Shown piece after piece: positions 51,085-59,346 of a DNA stretch of 64,000 nt; position 1 is the stretch's first letter, and every line of letters starts with the position of its first letter. The DNA is taken from assembly GCA_031430435.1 (NCBI GenBank), contig JANPBM010000044.1, positions 1 through 64,000 on the forward strand, read 5' to 3'. The notes beneath the pieces were generated by a model, which was given only the letters and a program-made list of their open reading frames with translations, had not been told where the DNA came from and ran no database searches. The translations under genes and the position numbers were made by a program. The stretch is from JANNVK01 sp031430435 (GTDB lineage Bacteria; Acidobacteriota; Blastocatellia; Pyrinomonadales; Pyrinomonadaceae).

Positions 51085-51993
51085 ATGTCGCAAAGAAGAT
51101 TTTACGCACTCGGCACAGCCAGCCAAGTTCCGACGCGAGACCGCAATCACAACGGCTATTTTCTGCGTTTTGACGCGGAAGGCTTGCTGTTTGATCCCGG
51201 CGAAGGAACGCAACGGCAGATGATTTTCGCCGATGTTTCCGCCACGCAAATCACCAAAATTTTTATCACGCATTTTCACGGTGATCACTGTCTTGGTTTA
51301 GCCGGAATTTTGCAGCGTCTTTCGCTCGACAGAGTTCTGCATACGGTTCAGCTTTTTTATCCGAAAAGCGGACAGCAGTTTATCGAAAACCTGAAAAATG
51401 CCTCGATTTTTCATAATGTCGCGACGATTGAAGATCATCCGATTGACGAAGAAGGCGTAATTTTTGAGACGGAAACTTATTATATCGAAACGCGGAAACT
51501 AAGCCACACGGTTGAATGTTGGGGTTACAGATTTGTGGAAAAAGACACGTTTACGATGTTGCCCGAAAAACTCGATAATTTTGGCGTGAAAGGTAAAAGT
51601 ATCGCTAAACTGAAAAAAGAAGGTTCGCTTGAAATTGACGGAAAAATAATCAAAGTTGGAGATTGCGGCGTGTTTAAAAAAGGACAAACCTTTGCGTTTA
51701 TTATGGATACGCGGTCGTGCCAAAATGCGTTTGCGTTGGCAAAAGATGTTGATTTGCTCGTTTGTGAATCAACTTATCTGAAAACCGAAACCAAAGAAGC
51801 CGACGCTCACGGACATCTAACGGCAGAAAAAGCCGCCAAAATCGCTAAAAACTCCGGTGCAAAACTACTTGCATTAACACATTTTTCGCAACGCTATCTG
51901 CACATCAAAGATTTTTTGAAAGAGGCAAAAAAGGTTCACGAAAATTCGATTGCGATGAAAGACGGCGATTTTGTTGATATTGAACGTTTCTGA
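51085..51993 (+). CDS. rnz: Ribonuclease Z
   Basis: tRNA 3'-processing endonuclease of the metallo-beta-lactamase fold. The 302 residues have TASQVPTRDRNHNGYFLRF, ITHFHGDHCLGLAG (His 63, His 65, Asp 67, His 68 zinc ligands), KLSHTVECWGYRF, FIMDTRSCQNA, and HLTAEKAAKIAKNSGAKLLALTHFSQRY (in parts). Length is standard for the short bacterial form. It converges with pgi across an inverted repeat. Confidence 0.94.
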   Translation: MSQRRFYALGTASQVPTRDRNHNGYFLRFDAEGLLFDPGEGTQRQMIFADVSATQITKIFITHFHGDHCLGLAGILQRLSLDRVLHTVQLFYPKSGQQFIENLKNASIFHNVATIEDHPIDEEGVIFETETYYIETRKLSHTVECWGYRFVEKDTFTMLPEKLDNFGVKGKSIAKLKKEGSLEIDGKIIKVGDCGVFKKGQTFAFIMDTRSCQNAFALAKDVDLLVCESTYLKTETKEADAHGHLTAEKAAKIAKNSGAKLLALTHFSQRYLHIKDFLKEAKKVHENSIAMKDGDFVDIERF

Positions 51994-52011
51994 AAAACAC
52001 TTGTATCGCAA

Positions 52012-52083
52012 AGAACGCGAAGGTTTCGCAAAGGGAGGCAAAGTTATAATAAATCCTTTAAATTCTTTGCGTACCTTTGCGTT
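52012..52083. repeat. GCAAAG-type inverted repeat element between rnz and pgi
   Basis: AACGCGAAGGT (52014-52024) faces ACCTTTGCGTT (52073-52083) with one mismatch; CGCAAAG-like units repeat on both arms. It may also end transcription of the two convergent genes. A related element lies at 56473-56584. Confidence 0.65.
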
Positions 52084-52095
52084 ACAACTCTTTAT

Positions 52096-53769
52096 TTACA
52101 ACAACATAGATAAAATCGTATTCAAACCTTCGCTCACGTTTTCTCCCAAATGTACGCGTAACGCACGGCGTTTCCGGTCGCACAAAACTTGGAAATCTCC
52201 GCGAGCTTGGGCAGCTTTGACAACGCCGAAAGTGTATTTTTGGTCGGGAACTTTGATGTCGAACGCGTCGTCTGACGTAATTTGCAAAAATACGCCGTTG
52301 TTTGCTCCGCCTTTGTAACCTTGTCCGGTTGAATGCAAAAATCGCGGTCCAAAGCCGAGACAAGTTGCCGCACCTTCAGCGTCCAAAATCGCGTGCCGAA
52401 GTTCTTGCAATAAATTTTCGTGTTCAGCGTTCATTTCAATATAGGCGAGCAACGCAAAATAATCGTTTTCGTAAATCCGCTCAAAATGTGCCATCAAATA
52501 GTTTATCAAACTTTTTTCTTCGATCAACGAATCAAGTTCGGCAACATTGGCTTCATCGGAAAATAATTTGATGCCGTTTTCCTCGTAAAAAGGAGTTTCT
52601 GCGGGTAAACTTCCCGTTTCTTCGTAGGCGTTGGTAAGTTCTTTCGCCTCGATTTTAGCCGATTCGACATCTAGCTGATTAAACGGATTGATGTTCATAA
52701 TCGAACCTGCCACGGCGGTCGCAAATTCCCAACGGAAAAACTCTTGTCCGAGATTTTCTTTACTTGCAAGTTCAATGCGAACAACAGGTTGCGAGTTTTT
52801 CTCCAACTCTTCAATAACATAATTTTCCGCCGAATCTTTCAATTTCAGATAGACAAAAACGCGGTCGTCGCCGTAATCGCCTTGAATCAATTCGCGGTCA
52901 ATCGGAATAATCGAAACATCGTTTTTGCCCGTACTTTCGGCAATAAGTTGTTCGAGCCACGCACCGACATCGTAAATTTCGTGCGAAGTAAAAATCGTCA
53001 ATTTATCGCGTCCCGCTTTTTGTGCGATACCAAGAATTGTTCCTAAAATTACCGCCGGATTTTCTGTCGGAACATTCGATTTCACGGATTGAACCATCTC
53101 GTTTGCGTTCGTCAAAAACGTTTCAAAATCTAATTGCATCGAAGCCATTGCGGCGATTCCAAACGGCGAAAGTGCGGAAAATCTGCCGCCGATTTCGGGA
53201 TTTCCGAGGAAGATTTTGCGGAAATTATCGCGTTCGGCAACCGCTTGCATTTTAGAATTCGGATCGGTAATTGCGACAAATTGTTTGCCCGCATTTTCGC
53301 GTCCGACGGTTTCGGCAACTCGTTCGTAAAAGTATTGTTTAAAGCAATTCGGCTCAAGCGTCGAACCCGATTTTGAGGCGACAATGAATAAGGTTTTTGC
53401 TAAATCGATTTTGTCTTCAATTGTTTTCACCTGTGCGGGAACGGTTGAATCTAAGATGTGAAAATTCTCAACGCCAAAGGTAATTGCCAAAACTTCGGGA
53501 CACAGCGAACTTCCGCCCATTCCGAGCAAAACTATTGATTCAAAAGACTTTACGTCATCGGCAAAATCACGGTATTTTTGCAAATCGTTTAATTCAACGT
53601 CAACCGAATCAAGCCAACCGAGCCGGTTTGCTTCGTCTGTGTTTGTCCAAACACTTGCGTCTTTCGACCAAATGCGGGAAATTTTGTCCGTCGTTTTCCA
53701 ATCTTCAAGTGATTCTGCGACCGCGTTTGCCAAGTCTTCGGGTAATGAATAAGTTAGTGAATTCAACAT
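52096..53769 (-). CDS. pgi: Glucose-6-phosphate isomerase (form related to transaldolase-isomerase fusions)
   Basis: Interconverts glucose-6-phosphate and fructose-6-phosphate. The 557 residues have two SIS domains: IVLLGMGGSSLCPEVLAITFG, LFIVASKSGSTLEPN, GNPEIGGRFSALSPFGI and, at the end, GYKGGANNGVFLQITSDD. This set is typical of the isomerase half of bifunctional transaldolase/Pgi enzymes rather than the E. coli type; no transaldolase domain is attached here. It stands alone, convergent with rnz. Confidence 0.88.
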   Translation of the reverse strand: MLNSLTYSLPEDLANAVAESLEDWKTTDKISRIWSKDASVWTNTDEANRLGWLDSVDVELNDLQKYRDFADDVKSFESIVLLGMGGSSLCPEVLAITFGVENFHILDSTVPAQVKTIEDKIDLAKTLFIVASKSGSTLEPNCFKQYFYERVAETVGRENAGKQFVAITDPNSKMQAVAERDNFRKIFLGNPEIGGRFSALSPFGIAAMASMQLDFETFLTNANEMVQSVKSNVPTENPAVILGTILGIAQKAGRDKLTIFTSHEIYDVGAWLEQLIAESTGKNDVSIIPIDRELIQGDYGDDRVFVYLKLKDSAENYVIEELEKNSQPVVRIELASKENLGQEFFRWEFATAVAGSIMNINPFNQLDVESAKIEAKELTNAYEETGSLPAETPFYEENGIKLFSDEANVAELDSLIEEKSLINYLMAHFERIYENDYFALLAYIEMNAEHENLLQELRHAILDAEGAATCLGFGPRFLHSTGQGYKGGANNGVFLQITSDDAFDIKVPDQKYTFGVVKAAQARGDFQVLCDRKRRALRVHLGENVSEGLNTILSMLL

Positions 53770-53899
53770 AATTTTCAGTTTACCATATTAGCAATTTGAG
53801 CAAATCGGTCAAACGAAATTTTGTTGGCAACCTGCGGTGATTTTTTCGCATCAGACGAATGTCTCTTCCCGAAACGCAAGTAAATTTAGGAGTAGAATT

Positions 53900-54229
53900 A
53901 TGAAAAAATTTTTGGCAGGAATGCTAGTCTTATTCGTCTTGGCGATTACAGTTCCAATAACTGCGAACGCTCAAAAATGTTACAAACCGCGACAACGAAA
54001 TTACGTTAATTACAACGACAACTATCGTAGCGGGAATAATCGTAATTACAGACAGCGAAGTTTTTACAAACGTCATCAAGACAAAATTAACATTGGTGCC
54101 GGCGGCGGTGCCGGAGCGTTAATCGGCGCAGTTTTGGGCGGTAAAAAAGGCGCGGTCATCGGTGCGTTAATCGGTGGCGGAAGCGCGGCGGTTTACACTT
54201 ATAAAATCAGAAAAAACCGTAACCGGTAA
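53900..54229 (+). CDS. Small secreted glycine-zipper protein
   Basis: The ATG at 53900 (MKKFLAGMLVLFVLAITV) has AGGAG upstream and gives 109 residues. After the signal peptide (cut near ANAQ) comes an Asn/Tyr/Arg-rich stretch (RNYVNYNDNYRSGNNRNYR) and then a glycine zipper IGAGGGAGALIGAVLGG...GAVIGALIGGGSAAVY, two closely packed membrane-inserting helices. A basic tail ends it. Such proteins sit in the envelope; function unknown. A terminator follows. Confidence 0.75.
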   Translation: MKKFLAGMLVLFVLAITVPITANAQKCYKPRQRNYVNYNDNYRSGNNRNYRQRSFYKRHQDKINIGAGGGAGALIGAVLGGKKGAVIGALIGGGSAAVYTYKIRKNRNR

Positions 54230-54242
54230 GGTAAAGGTTGTG

Positions 54243-54278
54243 AAAAAAGCGGTATCGATTATTCGGTACCGCTTTTTT
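54243..54278. terminator. Bidirectional intrinsic terminator
   Basis: A perfect 12-bp stem AAAAAAGCGGTA / TACCGCTTTTTT (54243-54254 / 54267-54278) with a 12-nt loop, between convergent genes. The right arm abuts the stop codon of the permease gene. Confidence 0.85.
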
Positions 54279-55425
54279 ATTGCAACCTTAAATTTTCCGA
54301 CGGTTTGATTTTGGCGGCTTTCCACGCCGGGAAAATTGTTGCTGAAATACTGATTAAAAACGCGATTACAACAACCGGTAAAACCTCTGAAACAGTTGGG
54401 TTTAACGAGACTGAGGCGAGTGAATAAACTTCGGTGTTCAGACTGATCAGCTTAAAATAGTTTGATAAAAAGCACGAACTTAAGCCCAAAATTACCCCGA
54501 AAGTTATCCCGATTAAACCGAGAAACACGCCTTCGAGCAGAAAAATCAGCATCAAACTTTTTGTTTTCGCCCCGCACGTTCGCAATATCGCAATGTCGAG
54601 TCGGCGTTCGTTGACCAGTAACGCCAACGTAGTGGTGATGTTCAAACTTGCGACCAACGTTATCAACAAAATTACCGCGAAAGTTACTTTTTTTTCCAAA
54701 CTCAAGGCGGCAAAAAGTGGTTGATTCGCTTCTTGCCAATCAATAATTTTATACTCGTCGGACAAACTTTTACGCAACTTTTCGCCTGCTTGCTTAACCG
54801 CGTGAATGTCTGTGAGTGTTATATTTAACATTGTCGGAAAGCAGATTTCGCGTTCTTTTAATTTAGCCGTGTCAGCAAAAGAAAGATAAATCCAAGTCGA
54901 ATCGTATTCGTAAAGTCCGGTGCGGAAAATATTCGCAATTTTAACTCGCGAAGTTTTCCGCGAAGTCAATAAAATATCGGCTTCATCTCCAATCTTTAAA
55001 TTCATTTTGGCGGCAAGTTCCGCTCCGATTTCAACATTGATTTCATCGGAACTTTGAACTTTTATTTTTGAACTTTGAATTGCCCGCAAAACTGCGTAGT
55101 TCGTATAAACGTCGGTAATTATCAACGAATTTTCGTAAGTTGTGCCGGTAATTTCTTTGACGTTTTCAATGTTTTCGAGCTTATTTCGGAGTTGTAAATA
55201 ATCGCTCATTTCGTTTCCGTCTTGTCTGAAAACGGCTATATGCGCGGTGTTTTGCAAAATTTTATCTTGCATTTCGGTTTGAAAACCTTGTGCCAAAGAT
55301 TGTGCGATTATCAACGCGGCAACTCCGCACGCCATTCCGATTATCGCCGCGAACGAAGTAAATCGCGCCAAAGATTTTCGCTTTGCGCGAAAGTATTTCC
55401 AAGCTGATTTCAATTCAAACTTCAT
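54277..55425 (-). CDS. ABC transporter permease, LolC/LolE (MacB/FtsX) type
   Basis: The ATG at 55425 (MKFELKSAWKYFRAKRKS) gives 382 residues. One N-terminal span (FTSFAAIIGMACGVAALIIAQ) leads into a periplasmic domain (about 60-240), followed by three C-terminal spans with VTFAVILLITLVASLNITTTLALLV and RRLDIAILRTCGAKTKSLMLIFLLEG. This is the four-span layout of lipoprotein-releasing permeases. No ATPase gene (lolD) is adjacent, so the partner is elsewhere. The ATG follows the GNAT stop by 17 bp and they may be co-transcribed. Confidence 0.85.
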   Translation of the reverse strand: MKFELKSAWKYFRAKRKSLARFTSFAAIIGMACGVAALIIAQSLAQGFQTEMQDKILQNTAHIAVFRQDGNEMSDYLQLRNKLENIENVKEITGTTYENSLIITDVYTNYAVLRAIQSSKIKVQSSDEINVEIGAELAAKMNLKIGDEADILLTSRKTSRVKIANIFRTGLYEYDSTWIYLSFADTAKLKEREICFPTMLNITLTDIHAVKQAGEKLRKSLSDEYKIIDWQEANQPLFAALSLEKKVTFAVILLITLVASLNITTTLALLVNERRLDIAILRTCGAKTKSLMLIFLLEGVFLGLIGITFGVILGLSSCFLSNYFKLISLNTEVYSLASVSLNPTVSEVLPVVVIAFLISISATIFPAWKAAKIKPSENLRLQ

Positions 55426-55442
55426 CGGAAACTTTCGGGTTT

Positions 55443-55970
55443 TCACTTTGCCGGGCTTCGACTGCGGGTAAATTCGGCTTTCGTAACGGCGTAAAAAAAG
55501 CATTCCATTTCGTAGTGTTTTTCAACTTTCTCGCGTTTCATTCCGAGCTTTTCCATAATTCGCCATGAACCTGTATTGGCAGGCGAAGCAACGGCGACGA
55601 TTCTTTCTAAATCGGCAACATTAAACCCGTAATTGAGCCAAGCGGTTGCCGTTTCAAAACCGATTCCGCGTTTCCAAAACGGCTGAATCATTCCGTAACC
55701 GACTTCAATTTCTGACGTTTCGCCCAACGGTTGAAGCCCGCTCCAGCCGATCATTTCGCCGGTTTCTTTCCAAATCATCGCGTTCATTCCAAAGCCGTAT
55801 TTTTCGTAACAATCGATATAAAAATCAAGCCGTTTCGTGATTGCTTCGGGGTTTTGCAAAATTCGTCCGCCGAGATATTCGATAACCTCGTCTTCGGAAC
55901 GTAATTCGATCAGTTTTTCTAAATCATCGTGTGTAAATTCGCGGTGAATCAATCTTTCAGTTTCGAGCAT
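55443..55970 (-). CDS. GNAT acetyltransferase, RimJ/RimL-like (copy 2)
   Basis: The ATG at 55970 (MLETERLIHREFTHDDLEKL) gives 175 residues. Features: MIGWSGLQPLGETSEIEVGYGM, PFWKRGIGFETATAWLNYGF (acetyl-CoA loop) and ANTGSWRIMEKLGMKRE, the RimJ/RimL group. It overlaps the next upstream GNAT gene by 14 bp and is clearly related to it, so the pair arose by duplication. Substrate unknown; these enzymes often acetylate protein N-termini or small amines. Confidence 0.85.
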   Translation of the reverse strand: MLETERLIHREFTHDDLEKLIELRSEDEVIEYLGGRILQNPEAITKRLDFYIDCYEKYGFGMNAMIWKETGEMIGWSGLQPLGETSEIEVGYGMIQPFWKRGIGFETATAWLNYGFNVADLERIVAVASPANTGSWRIMEKLGMKREKVEKHYEMECFFYAVTKAEFTRSRSPAK

Positions 55971-56463
55971 ATTTTTCTTTTGTAATCGTGTAATGAACCA
56001 AATCCGTGCCGTAATAATAGCCGATGTGGTCAAAAGTCATTCCGATTTTTTTCATCACGGCTTGCGAACCTTCGTTTTGCGGGTTCGCACACGCGACAAT
56101 TTTATCTAAATTCAATTCGTTAAAACCGTATTGCAAGCAAATTTCCGCCGCTTCGGATGCAAAACCTTTTTTCCAATGTTTTGCCGAAATCGCGTAGCCG
56201 ACCTCAATTTCGTTTGTTTCGGTCAAAATCCAAAGTCCGCACCAACCGATAAACTCGTTTGTTTCCTTTAGGATAACGGCACAAAGACCAATTTTATCCG
56301 ATTCCCATTTGGACGAAACCAGTTTCACCCAATTTTCGGCTTCACGGCGATTTTGCGTTTCACGGATAAATTTCATCACATCGGCATCGGAACGCATCGC
56401 AAAAACCGCGTCAATATCGTCTTCGTTCATCGGACGTAAAAATAATCTGGCTGTTTCAAGCAT
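55957..56463 (-). CDS. GNAT acetyltransferase, RimJ/RimL-like (copy 1)
   Basis: The ATG at 56463 (MLETARLFLRPMNEDDIDAV) gives 168 residues; the longer frame to 56511 runs through a repeat and is rejected. It shows FIGWCGLWILTETNEIEVGYAI, HWKKGFASEAAEICLQYGFN and NEGSQAVMKKIGMTFDH. The first residues and the core align closely with the downstream copy at 55443. Its promoter region is the inverted repeat element at 56473-56584. Confidence 0.85.
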   Translation of the reverse strand: MLETARLFLRPMNEDDIDAVFAMRSDADVMKFIRETQNRREAENWVKLVSSKWESDKIGLCAVILKETNEFIGWCGLWILTETNEIEVGYAISAKHWKKGFASEAAEICLQYGFNELNLDKIVACANPQNEGSQAVMKKIGMTFDHIGYYYGTDLVHYTITKEKYARN

Positions 56464-56472
56464 AGTTAAAAA

Positions 56473-56584
56473 GTTTAACGCAAAGTCGCAAAGTCGCAAA
56501 GTTATCTGCACTTAAATCGTATTTTGAGTGATTCAAATACGGGAAAACTTCGCCGTTCCGCGTCTTTGTAACTTTGCGTTAAAA
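56473..56584. repeat. GCAAAG-type inverted repeat element, ~110 bp
   Basis: The left arm (56473-56493, GTTTAACGCAAAG plus a TCGCAAAG unit) matches the right arm (56564-56584) as an inverted repeat at 18 of 21 positions, with a perfect TTAACGCAAAG / CTTTGCGTTAA core. It fills the gap between two divergent genes. No coding frame lies inside. Confidence 0.75.
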
Positions 56585-56636
56585 TACTTCTACGCTTTAG
56601 TTTATACAACTTTGCGTGATAATCTTGAACCGAAAA

Positions 56637-58145
56637 ATGCAATCTGAAATTCAAACAAAATCCGTTGGAAGAATGCCGAGTTGGATAATGCCGAGTATTA
56701 AATTCGGTATTTTGCTGACTGATGGTTTGCTCGCGGTTCTGTGTTTTATGATTGCGTTTGCGTGGCGTGAAAATGATGCTTTTTTTCAACTGAATTCGTG
56801 GAATTGGGCGCGTGAATTTTCACCTTACGGCGTACTTTTACCGTTTGTTGCGGCGATTAGAATTATCACCTTCAAAACACAGGATTTATACCGTTTGCGT
56901 GGTGAATTTTCGTTTTTCGACGACGCGGTAAAAGTTTTCAAAGCAGTTTCAATCGGCACGCTTTTGATGGTTGCAACGGCTTTTTTGTATCGCGGCGGAT
57001 TTGAATTCGGTGATTTTTCATATTCACGTTTAGTCTTTGCAGCGGATTTTGCATTTGCATTCTTAGTCTTTTGTTTATTTAGATTTACGGTGCGATTTGT
57101 GCAGATTTTGGCACGCAAAAATTCGATAAATTTGATTCCGACGTTGGTTGTCGGCAACGGACGCGAAGCCGAAATTGTCATCAATGAAATGCAGACGAAA
57201 CGCGAACTCGGTTATCGAGTAATCGGCGTAGTTTCCGATTCACGATTCACGATTGACGATTCACGGTTTTGCGATATTCCGATTGTCGGAACGCTTGATA
57301 ATTTGCCTGAAATCGTTGTCGAAACAGGTGCGAGCGAAGTAATTATCACCGAACAGAATGTTTCGAGCGAGGTTTTATTCGATGTAATGATGCGTTGCGG
57401 ACGGCGAAAAGGCGTGGAATTTAAACTCGCGCCGAATTTATTTGACAGTTTGCCGAGAAAAACAAATGTCGAACAAATCGGAAGTTTACCGATGATTCAA
57501 CTTTTTCGCCAACCGCTTTCGCCCGTTTCGCAATTCGTCAAACGGCTCGAAGATGTAATAATCGCTTTATTTACAACAATTATACTTTCGCCGTTGACAA
57601 TTTTAATCGCAATTTTAATCAAACTCGATTCAAAAGGAAACGTTTTTTACAAGCAAAAACGAGTCGGCATGGACGGCAGACAATTTTCGTTTTATAAATT
57701 TCGGACGATGCAAGCCAACAACGATGACAGCGAACATCGCGAATATCTAAAAAATTACATCGCCGGCGAAGCGGAAAATATCGGCGAAGAAACTGTTTTC
57801 AAACTCGACGATGCTCGCGTAACCCGAATCGGCAAACACCTGCGTCGATTGAGTTTAGACGAACTGCCGCAAATATTTAACGTTCTTCGCGGAGAAATGA
57901 GCATTGTCGGTCCGCGTCCGCCAATCCCGTACGAGGTCGAAGAATACAACGCCACGCAACGCCGCAGACTCGATATGAAACCCGGAATTACAGGTTTGTG
58001 GCAAGTGTCGGGGCGAAATCGGCTGACGTTTGATCAAATGCTCACGCTTGATGTTTTTTACATCGAAAATTGGTCGCTGTGGCTCGATCTAAAAATAATT
58101 CTGAAAACAATTCCGGCGATGATTCGCGGCGACGGAGCGAAATAA
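56637..58145 (+). CDS. Polyprenyl-phosphate sugar-1-phosphate transferase (exopolysaccharide initiating)
   Basis: The ATG at 56637 (MQSEIQTKSVG) gives 502 residues. Four to five N-terminal membrane spans and a CoA-binding-like middle domain (LIPTLVVGNGREAEIVINEM) precede the bacterial sugar transferase domain: FYKQKRVGMDGRQFSFYKFRTM, RIGKHLRRLSLDELPQIFN, MSIVGPRPP and KPGITGLWQVSGRN. This is the WbaP/EpsE-type enzyme that puts the first sugar phosphate on undecaprenyl phosphate. In the middle domain the peptide SDSRFTIDDSRF is encoded by four 7-nt repeats (57236-57263). No other polysaccharide genes are adjacent. Confidence 0.93.
   Translation: MQSEIQTKSVGRMPSWIMPSIKFGILLTDGLLAVLCFMIAFAWRENDAFFQLNSWNWAREFSPYGVLLPFVAAIRIITFKTQDLYRLRGEFSFFDDAVKVFKAVSIGTLLMVATAFLYRGGFEFGDFSYSRLVFAADFAFAFLVFCLFRFTVRFVQILARKNSINLIPTLVVGNGREAEIVINEMQTKRELGYRVIGVVSDSRFTIDDSRFCDIPIVGTLDNLPEIVVETGASEVIITEQNVSSEVLFDVMMRCGRRKGVEFKLAPNLFDSLPRKTNVEQIGSLPMIQLFRQPLSPVSQFVKRLEDVIIALFTTIILSPLTILIAILIKLDSKGNVFYKQKRVGMDGRQFSFYKFRTMQANNDDSEHREYLKNYIAGEAENIGEETVFKLDDARVTRIGKHLRRLSLDELPQIFNVLRGEMSIVGPRPPIPYEVEEYNATQRRRLDMKPGITGLWQVSGRNRLTFDQMLTLDVFYIENWSLWLDLKIILKTIPAMIRGDGAK
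57236..57263. repeat. Four tandem 7-nt units inside the sugar transferase gene
   Basis: Units CGATTCA, CGATTCA, CGATTGA and CGATTCA lie head to tail and are translated as part of SDSRFTIDDSRF. The 28-bp length is not a multiple of three. Confidence 0.85.
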
Positions 58146-58156
58146 ATTGGATAATA

Positions 58157-58570
58157 CTATAAGTTTTCGTAAGCTCTTTCAATAAATTCCAAATAAAATA
58201 ATTCTATATCCAATGATTGCAAAGCACATTTTAAAACATCTTTTTTGAGATCATAAGGCAATTCATTTTTTAGCAAGATAACATTGTCCACAATTTTGGA
58301 ATTTAAAATACTTGAATCAATTTCGTAAACTTCATCTAATTCTACCCAAGTATCCGAATTAAACCAACAAGTGTTTTTTGGCAGAAAGTAGTTTGCGGGT
58401 TTATCTTTGATTTGGCAACCTTTGTTCATACCTTTCCGATGTATTTTTGAGGTAGTTTTAACCGCAAGATAGTTTGTGCCAAAATCAGACAAAATTATTA
58501 TTAACTTGTCGAGAGTTGTACCGTCTGCAAATTGAAATTGTTTGTCGTAGAGAATTGCTCCGCAGTTCAT
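58157..58570 (-). CDS. Putative toxin of a Panacea toxin-antitoxin pair (PemK/MazF-like)
   Basis: A 137-residue protein starting MNCGAILYDKQFQFADGTT, then DKLIIILSDFGTNYLAVKTTSK, KGCQIKDKP, FLPKNTCWFNSDTWVELDEVYEI. The start and the two small beta blocks look like PemK/MazF-fold RNase toxins (G-x-I-x-x...F-x-D-G...l-v-i-l-S...W-v-x-l-d). This family call is weak by itself. The start codon overlaps the stop of the Panacea-domain gene (ATGA), the usual antitoxin-toxin order. Base use is more AT-rich than the neighbours, suggesting transfer. Confidence 0.62.
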   Translation of the reverse strand: MNCGAILYDKQFQFADGTTLDKLIIILSDFGTNYLAVKTTSKIHRKGMNKGCQIKDKPANYFLPKNTCWFNSDTWVELDEVYEIDSSILNSKIVDNVILLKNELPYDLKKDVLKCALQSLDIELFYLEFIERAYENL

Positions 58571-59130
58571 TTATAGTTTTCCAAAAAGACTTTCCTTTCT
58601 TCCGCAATATGCAAAATAGTTTGTTTTTGAGTTTCGTTAAGTTTAATCAGTTCATATTCATAAGGAATTTCCGCATGTTGTTTGTCTTCTTCAACCCAAA
58701 CTTTAAACCATGGCATACCTTCTTTGTGGGTATATTCCTCCATTTCATTTCCTGTATCTAACATAAATCGCTCTGAAATATCTTTGAGCAATGCTATTTC
58801 TCTTCTCGTAAAGTATTTTTCTTCAAATGCTTTTTTACTTTTGAAAGAAATCGTTTCAAAACCACCTTTTTCAATTTTCTTTTCAACTATAAAATGATCA
58901 TTAAATTCTTGCTCATTTGAATCAATAGCATTGTGAAGTTCTTTTGGCACAGGACCCATTTTCCAAGCATAGTATTCATAGTTTGTAACACTTCTGCCTG
59001 TTTCCTTAAAATGTTCAAAGTCTAGAATATAAAGCAATTTGTACATTTTCTTTTTATTGCAGAGCGAAGTATGCTCCAAGAAATATGTAATAGCATTAAA
59101 TGCTTTTTCTTTTTTGTGGTTAATAATCAT
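58567..59130 (-). CDS. Panacea-domain antitoxin (DUF4065/SocA-like)
   Basis: The ATG at 59130 has CAGGAG 10 nt upstream and gives 187 residues. The Panacea domain is visible: FNAITYFLEHTSLCNKKKMYKLLYILDFEHFKETGRSV (in parts), NYEYYAWKMGPVPKELHNAI, and EIALLKDISERFMLDTG. The Y-x-A-W-x-x-G-P-v-x-x-e-l element is the hallmark of SocA/Panacea antitoxins, which neutralise unrelated toxins by direct binding. The downstream gene overlaps by ATGA and is the expected toxin. Neither gene fits the base use of its surroundings. Confidence 0.83.
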   Translation of the reverse strand: MIINHKKEKAFNAITYFLEHTSLCNKKKMYKLLYILDFEHFKETGRSVTNYEYYAWKMGPVPKELHNAIDSNEQEFNDHFIVEKKIEKGGFETISFKSKKAFEEKYFTRREIALLKDISERFMLDTGNEMEEYTHKEGMPWFKVWVEEDKQHAEIPYEYELIKLNETQKQTILHIAEERKVFLENYK

Positions 59131-59346
59131 TATAATTTTCTCCTGATAATAGTTGGTATTATCGGTAGTAAACACAAAGCTGTTTCACAAATGACACAAC
59201 TTTCCATTATTATAGCTTATATTCCGGGTTATTTCCAGAAATCTGCGTTTTAATAAAAAATTTATTTGACGAATTAAAATTTTAGGAGTAACCTCATCAA
59301 TTATTGAGATTGTGAAACTTTTCTCAATATCGAAAAGGAGAAAAAA

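Noticed and set aside
56464..56511. Upstream start of the GNAT gene at 56511
   Set aside because: The extra residues are encoded by the GCAAAG repeat, and the ATG at 56463 begins the family sequence as in its sister gene.
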